Of a stretch of 64,000 nt of DNA, positions 11,063 through 23,684 are shown one piece after another (position 1 is the first letter of the stretch; every line of letters starts with the position of its first letter). The translations under genes were made by a program, and so were the position numbers. The notes under the pieces were generated by a model that saw only the letters and a list, made by a program, of their open reading frames with translations, was not told the origin of the DNA and searched no databases. The DNA comes from Setaria digitata (Eukaryota; Nematoda; Chromadorea; Rhabditida; Setariidae), in the NCBI GenBank assembly GCA_003640385.1, contig RCAB01000021.1:1-64000 (forward strand). Reading direction: 5' to 3'.

Positions 11063-14000
11063 CTTGTTAAATATTATTGTTTCTCAAGGGGAAAGAGCCA
11101 CGCCCTGTAGTCGATTCAAGAAGTCAACGGAGGAAGAAGAGAAGGAGAAGAGGAAGGAAGGAAGAATAGACGACGAATGAACAGATTCAAGGAAAAGAAT
11201 TGAGCAATTAAGAAGGCGAGGAGGAAGATGAATTGGAGACTGCGCTGAATCTGCAACCCAAATGTCGCGCATCATTTCTCGAAGTAGACACGAAATGACG
11301 AGAATGAAATCAAATCACTGCTACTGGTGCCTCTCCGTCAAGTTGGTTGCTTGATCACTATGCCTGCCATTGTTTGCTTTCATTCACAAAATAGTTGCTT
11401 AATTCAACTTAACTGTTGACAATGATGATGGTGAAGACTACCTATTTTCCTTCTGTAAGTGGTTGCACGAAGTAGTGCAATGTAATCAGATTATTCCACA
11501 TTTTTCCACTTCTCTGGATAGTCTTAAGAAGACGACAAACTTTTTCCTCTTCTTCTCTCTAAAGTATTCTTCGCTTTTGAGTTCCAAAAAAATTATAATT
11601 TCTTTTAACTTCTTGCTGTTCAACGAGAAAAATCCAACACTCCGTGATGTCACCTTCGTTTTATTCTGCAAAGCAGTCAGTCTATGCCTCATTTAGTGAA
11701 CACTTTTCTTTCTGTTTTTTCTACAGGTTAGTTTTCAAAAATACAATCTGAGATTTTAGACGTGCAACAAATTGGAGAATTATCAGTTATCGAGAATTTC
11801 ATTCATTGAAAGCTCAGTAAATAGAATTATTAAGTAGCTTTTATCTTTTATTAGCCATGTTAAAAATAGCACGCATAAAATGAAGTTACTTATTCATGAT
11901 TCATGGAAACATGATTGAAAATCAAAGCTTTTGAAGGACTCGTCACTTAAGACTTCCATCTAATCAAAATTTACGCGAAGCAGCGTTTAACAGATGATAA
12001 TTATTTCCGCGTTATTCCGGATATTCCTGATATCCAAAGCTAGAACCAAGCTACGGGTTTGAGATCGAGTCACCCCACTGTTTAATAATCATTTTCTTCC
12101 CTGACTTTTGAAGGTGTAAACAAGATATGTGAAAGTAAGTGTATGTAAATTAAATAGATTTATGCAAGCATGTATGAAAGTGAATAAATGCAAATTAATC
12201 CCAGGAATGTCCCAAGATCAATTATTTGGAAATAAAACTTTCTAAAAATTTGTAAATCTTTTCTCCTTCCATCTTTTCGCTGGCATCCAATAAACAGTGA
12301 TCATATCAACATCATTTTAAATTTGAATATTTCATATATTTTCGTAAATTTCCTTGTCCTTCATCCATGCAAGCAACATTGTATTCACCAGTAAATTTTC
12401 ATGAAAGTTTTGCTTAGTCTCCTATATTAATTTATGTCGTGTTTTCAAGGATTTTGAAAAGCAAAACTAATTTTTCAGTTATTGCCGGAATTAGCCTAAA
12501 ATTATTTTTTGGCCTTTACTATTACATTTTATTACTTTGCCTAACTCGATGAGTTTTTATTTACTTCTGTGTTTCACATTATTTATCAAATCAAATATGC
12601 GTGACATACTTGGCTCTTCTTATTCATCCAGTTATTTGGGAAAAGTTAAAGTGCAAAAATGACGAGAATGAAAACAAATAGGCGAAATTTCAGTTAAAAA
12701 AGGGCATAATTTAAGTGGTTGATTGATAGGAGAGGAAAAGAACGATTGAAAAGAAATCATTCAGTAAAAAAGTTCGAATATTTCCATTCATCTTCCAGTG
12801 ACTGTAAAAATTTAAATTTTTTTTGCATGTCCATTTTCTTTTCCAAAGGTAAAAATAAAAGGCTGCTTAATGAGCCAACATTTTTTTATATATCCAATCA
12901 AATAATTGGAACTTACTGTCATATAGCTACTAGCTACTTGTGTTAAAAATATCAAACTTTGAATTAAAATAAAAAAATTAAGATTTAATAGCTTAAACGC
13001 ATTGAAACAAACAATGGTCTGAAATTGTAAGGTGACATTAGAGCCTTCATTATGATAACCTTGATTACAAAAGGTTTAACTAGTGAAAACACATTTTTCA
13101 AGATTCTATTTTCACGCTAATTCATTGGCGATATGATTGCGTAAGAGAGTTATCGGTTTTCTGTCTTAACAAGCACAAAGTATGTGCTTATCCTTTTTAT
13201 TTAAAAGGATTTTTAAGTGATTTGCCGAGAATTAATTTTCCTTTGCCAACTTGCTTACGTGCAACCAATGAAAAACATTGAAAATTAAGCAAATAGAAAA
13301 AAAAAAAAGATTGGCGCAAATGTCGCAAAGTTCACTGTGCCACTGTTCCTATTCGAAAATTAAATAAATTATTGAAAATGAAGAGGAAAGCTTCATTCTA
13401 ATGGACTTATCACATAAACAAATTAAAAACTTTGAAATATTGTTGCTTTTTTTCTTTCCTTTGACAAATGATCGCTATTCATTCGATTAAGCGATGAATA
13501 AAACTGTTTTAATTTTTGCATATTTTATAAAAGTGTAAAACGCGAACAATTTGTTTTAATTAACAAAATGCACATGCTTTTTTTTAAATTTGATAGTGCA
13601 TCATCGATTTTCAATGGTAATTATGACAGGAAAAAAGTTACAAGAGGAAGAAGTGTTGTGCAAACGATGTGCTTTTGAGAACGAAGATGTGATTTTGGAA
13701 TATCATTCTTGCACTTCTTTCAAACTTTTCGGATTTAAAATTTAAATAAAAAATTTTTTTGTTTTGACTAGCACTCTAACATAAAATTCGTGAGTCACGC
13801 AAATATTACTAGTCAGCACTATATAATTTGTTTTTTAAGTTTTCACCCTTTCTCATTTTTGTATTTCGCTTCACTTCTTGCATTTGTTCTATGAAATATC
13901 AGAAATTTTAGGATCCAAGATTTGCACTTCAATAGTTCATGCACAATAAACTGGATATCAAATGATAAAAATAATGATCGTGTGGTTGCTTAAGTACTTT

Positions 14001-16950
14001 TTCGAAATAATAAAAGATAATGATGAATTTGTTTTAATGAAATTAGTGCATTTAACATAATACATGTGGTAAGACAATCCACTGATAAGATTAGAAGTTA
14101 ATTCTAATTTTCTTCGCTGCATTTTCAATTATTTATCTGCACATTTGAAGTTCGCCTTTGTGATATTTAAAACCTAAAATTTGATTTTACACTATTCATA
14201 CTTATAATAATTGCATTTTCAAACTTTCGCTCTCTCACTTTCGTTCGTTTTCATAAATTTTAATGAATTTTTGTTTACTATTCTCAAGACTTTTCTTCTT
14301 TTGCGTTATTTCCATTGTGTGTAATGTAAAATTTTTGGTAAAAAAGCTTCATTTTCGTTCTGTTTAGAAAAACAAGACAAGCAGAAGGATGGATTCGAGA
14401 AGTTTGCTCGCAGTTAAACAACGGACGGTGTTGAAGACTTGGCAGAATCGTTATTCTTAAGGGAATCATTCGATAGATTGAAAGTAAAGTGCAACTTTAG
14501 AAGATAAAGAAATTTAAGGGAAGCAAAAAAAGCAAAGAGAGGGATTGGCTAAATGTTCCAATGTATATTTTCAAGATTTCTCCAAAAAAAAAAAAAAAAA
14601 AACAGTAAAAATGTTTGCTAATTTTTTAAAAGTTGTAAAAACGGTCAGGAGTTCCAAAAGATTGGAAGGTGAAGCATTTATACAACAATGCAATAACATA
14701 AAAATAAAATCTTTATTTAAAAATGGAATCTCGACAAAACTCAGAATCACTGGTACAAAAGGTTCGGAATTTTGTAAATTTCGATTTTCATATTTATCAG
14801 TTTTCCATCGTTTTGGGAAGAAAAACTAACAACTTTAAAAATTCCTGCACGAATTATTCTGATAAATTGACAAGCCTTTTACAGTGCATATGGCTTGCAA
14901 AAGTTTTGCATATTTCCTGCTATAATTCTTTAAAATTTTTGTCATATATGTAATTTACTGAGGGAAGAAAAAAGACTGTTTGATTGTTAGAACTGGACTA
15001 AGTTGCTTTATTCTGCGAACAAATTTCCTTCAGAATTTGCACAAAGATTTTGTCAGCTTTTGCTTTAAAAACAACTTTAAATGAATTAGGCGTAAATTTT
15101 GAATAAATTAAGTGTGAGAGGAATGAGAATATGGGAAGAATAAGTAGAAGAAAAGTGGAAAACGCAATTAATAGATTAATCTAAAATGATTCACAATGAT
15201 CGATTTTCAATGGTTCTTCTTCCAAACTAAATGAAATTTAAAAAGTGATTTTTGAATCGGAGTGACATTACGATTATTGTTCTAAAATCTTTTGAAAACA
15301 TGAAAGGAAATGAAAAGGAATTAAAATGTAATCCGATTAGCTACGAGTTTTTGGAAATTTTTGACTAATCAAAAACGGTGATGTCAAGTAAAGCAGATTG
15401 GGGAGGCAAATGGATTAGCCAAGAGAAACTTTGACTTAGTTTCTTGAGGAACGATACATTTCCAATACATTTACGGTGATTTCCGCTGTAAATCAACCAT
15501 TCACTGATGTGCAAATGGACTTTTCGCTGTAACTTGTTTGTTCATAAGTTTTCAAAAGAAGGAAAAAATTTTTGCTTTGGTGGAAAGAAAAGAAAATAGT
15601 AGAAATTATCGCTAATTTTAACAAAGATTTCAAAAAATTTTCAAAATCGGCTAACATTTTTTGGAAGAAACTTGAGAAGTTTTAAATCTGCGAATATAGA
15701 TATGTACAAAAAGTTAGTTCAAAATTCGAAATTTGATGAAACGGAAGAGTTTTTCAATTGATATTTTTCACTTAAGAATGTCAAGTTCCACTGAATTTAA
15801 AAATTTTTTTGAGATTTTGATAAATGTGAAAGCTTTTGTTGAATGGAAAACTTGGCAAATGAAATTTTTTTTGAAGTGATTTCTCATGGACCGACTGGAA
15901 AATTATATTTAACAAACTGTTGATATTTAATTATTGAGCATTTTCTTGTGTTTTTGGCAGACAATAGATTTTAGAAATTTGCAGCTTATTTAGTTATTGC
16001 GGCTTGCAACTGTCAAACAATTTCACGAAGCTTATAACATTTTTCATACATTCTGGAAAATGGATAAAATCGTGATTACAACTGTACTCAACATTCCTTT
16101 TTGTCGTAATAAATTTATTAATAAAACAATGACCTATGAACTCAACGTGAGTTCGTCGTGGGGTGTTTTAGCTGTGAAACTTTTGGTCGGTGTTTACCAA
16201 TGTAAAATTTGTTAATGCGGCATAACGAAACCTGTTGATAAATCATTTTTAAGAAATGAGTGATGCGGAAATATTTCCATTAGATGAAGTTTGTCCAGTG
16301 GTGATGGGAGAGAAGTGGAATGAAATGGCATCAGTTGATAATGTCACCTCTGATAGACCTTTAGACAAATACAAATAAGCGAATGGAGAATTTGTTGCTT
16401 CAACGAAAAATTCACTTCAAAACAAGTCGTTGTGGTAAAGTCGGCGAAACTGGATATGACTTTGACTGAACTACCCATCTTTCTCGATGTTAGCCGATTA
16501 TTAGAACTTGTGCTGCTTAAGCCATAAGATGTGACTTCCAGTGATGAAAATATTTCATAAGTATCCAAATATACAGTTTTGAACCTCGCCAAATTAGAAT
16601 TCTTTAACCTTGAAATCATAGAGATTATTTCACATCTAAAGTTTAATTTAAAATTTTTCCAACGTTTTAATCATTGCTGCTCTTAAAAAAAAAAAAAAAA
16701 AAAAAATTGTTTCACTTTATCAAGGAACATTTACTGTAAGCATCTAGAATTTCTTTTTTAACGACGTTCCAAGATTTGATAGAAGAATGAGATAAGTAAT
16801 TAAACTGTTAAAAAATCATGACAGCTTCAATTGCGGGCAAATACTACCTTGCGCTTACCTAAACAACTTTTTGTGAAACGGAAAACGTGAAATATAGGAC
16901 TGTGTTTCTGAGGATCATGTCATTAAGAAATCAACACATCTTCATTCATA
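11063..16950. other. AT-rich gene-poor interval
   Basis: No convincing gene. The first 220 bases are purine-rich on the + strand, so pyrimidine-rich on the strand of the upstream-reading gene, and could be its 5' flank. Homopolymer A/T runs occur at about 14584 and 16686. Frames at 16256-16378 (+, MSDAEIFPLDEVCPVVMGEK...) and 16344-16619 (-) overlap on opposite strands and have somewhat coding-like composition, but neither can be joined to a gene. Confidence 0.4.
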
Positions 16951-17278
16951 TCAGTGCATTTGACATTCCGATGTTCTGGTACAAGAATTTCTCGTAGACA
17001 CATTTAATTCACGAAACACATTCATCAAGATTTCGCGTTCTTTTCTTGCTAAGAAATTCACACCATAATAGCAAATAAACAGGTGTGAGCGAGAAGTAAA
17101 CAAGTTTACCAGTGGTGCGGGAAGACGGGAGAAAAGACGTCGGATAGAGGGATTCACCTATGGGTGAGATCGCTTGAATTCCGAAATGGACGACTGCTTC
17201 TGAAGAAGGAAAAATGAAGGCTGTTGTGCAACACAGGGATAATAAAACTGCGGGAAATAGCGGTCTCTTCACTTCCAT
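16951..17278 (-). CDS. Candidate small secreted peptide, two exons
   Basis: Exon 1 (17278-17158) begins MEVKRPLFPAVLLSLCCTTA, a clear signal peptide with a likely cut near SSEA, and ends in a GTGAAT donor in phase 1. Exon 2 (17048-16951) follows TTTCTTAG, keeps the frame, and adds ARKEREILMNVFRELNV... with CTRTSEC before a stop, giving 72 residues. A TTCTTAG acceptor lies just before the start codon, as for trans-splicing. A second donor (GTAAAC, about 50 bases later, same phase) could give a longer form. The two cysteines spaced C-x5-C recall the start of colipase/prokineticin-like folds, but the rest of such a domain is not seen. More 3' exons may exist. The signal peptide is strong; the family is unknown. 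Confidence 0.4.
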
Positions 17279-20200
17279 TTTCTCCTCTAAGAATTCTCAT
17301 TTTGCGGTAATCACTGAATTGTGCAAATTTACTGTTATTTGCATACGTTATTTCCATATTTTATTACTAATAGGTATAATACAATTTGTGGATTATTAAT
17401 ATTAAGCTTCCGGGATATCGGTGATTCTCGGAACATTACATCATGTAAAGGTAAAAGGATTCACCTCCGAATAATCCTTTCAATTCAAAGTCACTTATTC
17501 CCTTCCCAAACAAGTACCATTATTATTCTCATCCTAAATGTTAGTAATTTCTGCATTCAAAATGTGACCCTACGGAAATAATTCAGAATCTCTCCTGCTA
17601 TTGCTGAAGTAGCCGTAAATCAAACATGACAAAGCAGTTACCATTCTCGAAAGCTGTTTGTTATACATCTGTTAAAGTGATTAAACTTTATACTACACTT
17701 CTTTTACTTTGTAGTACTTCAGTCTTCAATCGATAATCGGTTGACACATATACTTTTACTTTCTGGATGTTAATCTTATGAGCACTTTAAAAGTAAGGAT
17801 TTTTACATGAGTTTTCGTTAATTTTTCAAGGAGTAAAGTTAAAAAGTAAGTTCGACGTTTGGTTTTTTCTGTTTTTCTCCACAGAACACTTTTCATGCTT
17901 CCGTAAATTAGAGAGTATTGTAAAATCAGTAATTGTGGCGTGATTCCAGATTAGAGAGTCGCAGTGAAAAAACGAAATTAATTTCAAGAAAAAATGCGCA
18001 ACTGCATATTCCAGTAAGTACTTATTCGCTTTTGGAAAGTGCGGCGTTTAAGTTTAAAAAGCTAGGTATAGTGACTAAGTAGATTGGTATTCCTTTATGT
18101 AACAAATTTCTTCCATTTAAATAATTTCGCTTTAATCCTTCTCGCTAAAAAGCTGTTTCTTTTAAGGCCATCATTTTAATGGATCAATTAACTGGTAAGG
18201 TTAATTTCCCCTAACTTTTAGTTTCGGAAGATATTATGGTCGGGTATTTTAAATTTGCTAAGCTATTCCTTATTGAGAAATCAAGTCAACATTCAACTTA
18301 AACTTTTTGAGCCACCATTAATTTTTACAAATGCCGTCGATCTTTGATTTCTAATTTTTATTCCAACCGCTTTAATTAATTTTCCCTTGGACAACTTTTT
18401 AAGAAAATTTTATTAAACATTTCCGTTACTTTCCTTACACATTGTACGCGGAGCAATTTCTTTCTACAAGTGCAAAACCTGAATTCGTTTCGATTTTCTT
18501 AAAAGCTGAGAAAAATCTACTCTCGTTTCTACCCATTACTTGAAATTAATTCAGGAAATTAGTTACTGTAATTTATCCCAGTCTTAGACTCTCCAAATTT
18601 TTGGAATTTACTTTCCAGTCAATGTTAAAAATTTCAAGAATGACTTGAAAAAATGATCGAAAATCCAATTCTTCAGCATTTCTCTTTTGTTTGTTTCAAT
18701 ATTTCAAGAAGGTTTGTGGTAAAAAAGAAAGCAAACCATTTTCATGCATTTCCATTTCAATTCCTGTTTCCTTACTGTGTAACTATCATTTCACCTTTCC
18801 CTATGATTTGTCATTGCTGATCACAACAATGTAGTTCAGCTTTCCTACTTTTTCCTGCTTTTCTATCCTCATTACGCACCTACACATTTTTGAATAGTTA
18901 ATTTAATTAATTTCAAATCTACGGTACTTTTACTGGAAAATTGAACGAGACAGTGACAAACCGTTAGTTTAATTCAGTGTTTCACGTCTTTTATTTTATT
19001 ATTTATTTTCTCAATTTGTTTTCTCGAAATGGTATATTTATAACCAAATTGTTTCAAGTTCTGAAACGCAATGATTTAAATGCAATTAAACTTAAATGCA
19101 TTTTTCTTTCTTTTTTTTTTTTTTTTTTTTTTAAATTTGTGTATCAGCGAGAATCAGTCTTTGAAGAAATACTTCAAGATCGTTGAATTCTGTAAAACAG
19201 TTTACATTAAGCTATTTAATTGAAGCTTACTTTTTTTCTGAAAAATGGTGCCTAATACTTCTGATTTGCACCAAACGGACATTCTCCTATAATTATCTCT
19301 TCTCAAGTATTAATTAATATTTTGATCGGAGTGTCTCAATAATAGTGCATTAAAAGTTTCAGTGAAGCAAAAAGAAAATTTTGTTGCCATTTTCAAATGA
19401 AACTATGAAATGCTGATTCGAATTTCTCATTGTACTCCTTCCAAATATTTAAATCTTTAAGTATCAAGGAATTTTTTTCGAAATTCTTAAATGCAAACAT
19501 CTACCAGAGAAAAGAGGAAAGATAGATTCCCTGCAAGTAATATTCATTCATTCACCACTGTCATCACTTTTTCCTTTCAGTAAACGAGTGAAAACCGGAA
19601 TGAGACACCGAAAAACCCTTCTTTTTCCTTGTATTCTTCCATTCTGTGCTCATTTACTACAACCTTATATTTTTGTAAGCCTACAAAAAATTTCAGTGCG
19701 TAAAATTTTAATGTGAAATTTTCATTCTAATCGATTTTATTTATCTCACAGTTATTTTTCTTCGATATTACTTTTTGATACTCTATTTCTCTTGCAAAAT
19801 TGTTAGCCAATTTTGGAAATGCCTTCCTCGCAAAATTTTCAATTTTAACCATCACAACTGAATGATTGCGCAAACTGAGAAAAATGATTTATGGTTATTA
19901 TTTGCAGCATGTAACCTTTGAACTTTAAGTTCCAAAGCTTCAGAAGACTAAAAAATATATAGATATCATTTTTGAGTTTCAGTTATTTACATAATTCCTA
20001 TTACAGATGAATTTATGATTCACGAAATTTACACATAAAACTAGAATGTCATAAACGAACTTGTTTTACAGAAAGTCAAATTTTTTGATAAATTGAGGAA
20101 AATGAAGTGAAAATTATTGTTTTTTTTTTCGAATAAAATTATCGAGTAACTGTGTAAGACGCATTAATAGTTGCAGTTCACACTTCAATTTAATAAACAG

Positions 20201-23200
20201 TTAGCCTGAAATCTTTAAATTAGAATGAATTCTTCACTGTTAGAAAACTAGTCCTATATAAAGTGCACAGTACTTTTATTTGCGATGGTATTAACTATAT
20301 AAGGATTTGAATCCTATAATTAGCGAAGTGAGGGATTTGTAAGGTTAAGATGGTGAGGTTCAGAATGGAATTAACTTAACTTTGTGAAGCTGACGAACTA
20401 TTTCCGACAGTTTAAGAATCGCGTCCACTTTTTCTCTGAATTTTGCTTCTTCAGAATAGTACCACTTTTTTTGACTGAATAAAAATAAATGTTTTATCAT
20501 AGCTTACTCATTTTATTTCCGGTTGGTGGGAGAAAAAAAAACTTATTCATGCCAGAATATTCAAGTAAGAAATCAATTAGTTTAAAGTATTGGGACAGAA
20601 CTTGAAATATTGGGCTTCTGTATGACGATGTTAGAATAATCTGTGATAATTGAAAAATAATTATATGTATACTTTTGCAAAATGATTAACGAAATAAATT
20701 GAAATGATGTGAAAATTGAATGAATTAATGAGAAATCTTAATTAGCTGAAAGTAGATGCTTTGCTTGAATGCTAAGTGATTAAATGAAATGTGTTACTTG
20801 TTGACGATAATTAGTTAATTATAAATGCATTCAATTCACCTGTTCACTTGGTGGTATGGCAATATAAATTTTTAACTGGCGACAACAGGTATAATGGCAT
20901 TTAAACAACAGGTATGATGGCATTGTTAATTGCGGTTCTTTGCATGTTTATCTAGAAATTTTGTTCGAAATATTCATTATTCATGACATGTTTCAGTTAT
21001 ACATTCATGCATGCCATGCCATTGTTCTTTTCTCGCTTTGTTGCATTAAAATTTTGAATGAATTAAATTTGGATTTTCGATTAAATCTATTTTATCAATT
21101 TCAATCTTTTATCAAGATTAGTGAATCTCTTTTTTTTTTTTTTTTTAAATTTTCTGTCATATTTTGCGAAAGCCTTACAAAATTTAAATTTATAATTTTG
21201 AATCTTCTGAAATTATTGCTCAAATTCTTAAGATTTCGATGATCTCATTGTTTGGAAAGAAGTGGAAGCAACATATTTTGGTTAAATTTAGTATAGTAAA
21301 TCTAAAAAGAAGATTATTGTGGGTGAAAGTGACTTTGAAACTAACCAAATATATTGGAGGTCGAAACTGGAATCAATCGCTGTTTTAGTTATAATTGTCG
21401 TAGAATTTCACTGAATTTTTTTATTATTAGAACCATCAAATTTTGATAAATTCATTACGTATGTCATGCATCATGATTTTATTATGCAATTATTATTCAA
21501 GCCGTTTTTGTCTTTCATCCCTCTCTTATTTATGAACTAATACTTTTGATAAAATAGAGAAATTGTATTTTCTGAACAGTAAATATTCTTAGTTTAACAC
21601 TCTCAAGACAAATTTTGCTATTCACTTACTTCTGCTTTCATTTATGCCTTCCAAATATTTGAGGATGCTATAATTTGGATACAGTTGACGGATTACTCCA
21701 TAATTTCTGCCATACTAGCCTTTTCTTAATTTGTTTCACCTTGATATATGCAGTTTTACCAAGTTCTTAAATATGGCAATTGTAATACCGTGAAGTCTCA
21801 CTGGTTTAAAATATAAAAATTTATTGAAAAATTTTTGCAAATGCAAAAAAAACAGAAAAGAAATTCCACAAGTTTTTTGATTTTAAAATTGAGTATTGGG
21901 AAAAATCCGTAGTCCGAAATTATAAATAAGTTGCTTCAAAAAAAAAGGAGGAAACAGGAAATTCATATTTCATCTAAACAACTAGCAAAGAACCGGTTCC
22001 AGTCAAATAAAATTTAGGCTGATGAAAAAAGGAATATAAGTTTAACAATTCAAATATTATAAATGATTCATTTCGATTATATTATTTAAAAAATGATGCC
22101 TTTTTTTTCTCTTAACAATCTATTCATTCAGAATTAGTTTGTGAAATGGTAAAAAGTTTCAGAAGAAATATTGATAAAAGTTGCTCACTTCAATTCAATG
22201 AAGTCATCCTTTTTAAATAACTGAAAATTTGTTTCTTCTCAACAAGATAGTTATTGCATTATTTTACTCGCATATTTATTTGAGAAGAGCTAAATGAATT
22301 AGAAGTTTCCCTAAAAGTAGGAAAAATTTAAAAATTTCATGGAAACTTTAAAAGTACTTTTCGTAAAGATAGCGAACTCTCGGATGAGTAAAGAAATTGG
22401 ACAAATAAATTGTGTTGAGTTACTTAGTACAGTAAGTCAAATGAGCAACTGAGCAAATAAAGTTTTTGAGCACGTGAAGTTAATTTTAACCTAAAGAACG
22501 TGTTGTCTCCTATGCACCGAGACATATTAATTTTATTGAAATAAGCACATTTTAGTTTTATATAATTTGTAATAATTTTGTATAAAATTTTAATGAAATT
22601 GCCAAGTTGATATTAATGAAGTGTTAAGAAATGGCGAATCGAATAAAAGAAAGGGAGAGAGAAAAGGGAAGATGGTAATAGTCATTATTTTAAGTTAAAA
22701 TGATTGAAATTATTTTCCGCAAAGGCCACTTTCCATTCTGTTCTTATTTCCTGTTCAAATGTTAGATTTATGATCAAAAAATCCGAAGTCTTTAGGAATT
22801 TTTTTTATCTGTTTGTCCTTATAATACTATTAAATAATTCAGCTTTTAAATCAAAAGATTTTCTATGTCAGGTTTTGAAAGAAACCCCGAGATTTTGTCT
22901 TTGAAATTTTTGGAAACAAAATGTTGGGAGGGTATTAAGGTTCTGTTGTTAGCCTGAACTAACTTGTCAAATCCGGTTGCAGTCCTTCTTATAACTTGTC
23001 ACTCACCTTGTTTATTTGTTTTGTTGGTTACCTCATACAACAATCGATGGTGAAAAATATTCGCTAAAAGATGAAGGATTATCTTTCAAATAATTTCTTG
23101 TTTTTATTCACCTTGAATACAATACATTAGTTACGCTATTATGGCTCATTGAACTTTTCATCACTAATTTACTGCATTACACGTGAAGTCTTCAAATTCG

Positions 23201-23657
23201 TTTTTGTAGTATCTAATGACTTTTAACTTTTTTAATTTCATTGAAATGGAGACTTAGTAAAAGACTCTACTTTCAAGTGTTAACGATAGGTGCGCATACT
23301 AAACGTCGAATAATAAAGGTGCATTCGTTCTAGTTTCTCAGTTGGATAGTCGAAAAAACTTATTTCGTTTACCAATGCTTTCTTTTCTTGCTTAAGTTGC
23401 TAATTTTACTCATAGCCTTTACGTGGCACTTTCACTTACGCTGTTGCTCACATAATTTGTGTTATATCACCGTTACGCGACACTCGTGACATTAGCAGGA
23501 AATCGCTGTAATCTTTTATCTTCTAATTAAACAGAAATCAAAAAAAAAAAAGAGGTCCTAGTTGATCTCTTTTGCTTCCGTTCTTCACCTTGCTGTTTTA
23601 TTGGAAGTTGTGGATGATAACCGGAGGAAGAAACAAGTAGTAATTACATCTCCCTCA
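17279..23657. other. AT-rich interval upstream of mup-4
   Basis: About 6.4 kb with no supportable exon on either strand. Open frames are short and rich in F, L, I, N and K, as expected by chance. It probably includes the mup-4 promoter and upstream control region, but I see no specific element. Confidence 0.4.
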
Positions 23658-23660
23658 ATG

Positions 23661-23668
23661 ATTTCCAG
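23661..23668 (+). promoter_or_regulatory. Possible spliced-leader acceptor before mup-4 start
   Basis: ATTTCCAG lies 16 bases before the ATG at 23685. Another in-frame ATG at 23658 precedes it. If a leader is joined at 23668, that earlier ATG is removed and translation starts at 23685, directly at the signal peptide. This would settle the choice of start, but it is inference. Confidence 0.4.
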
Positions 23669-23684
23669 GAGATTAGAGCTGGAG

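Noticed and set aside
14545..14953. Lysine/phenylalanine-rich frames of 94 and 76 codons
   Set aside because: They cross a poly-A run and have the composition expected from random AT-rich DNA; no splice signals or domains.
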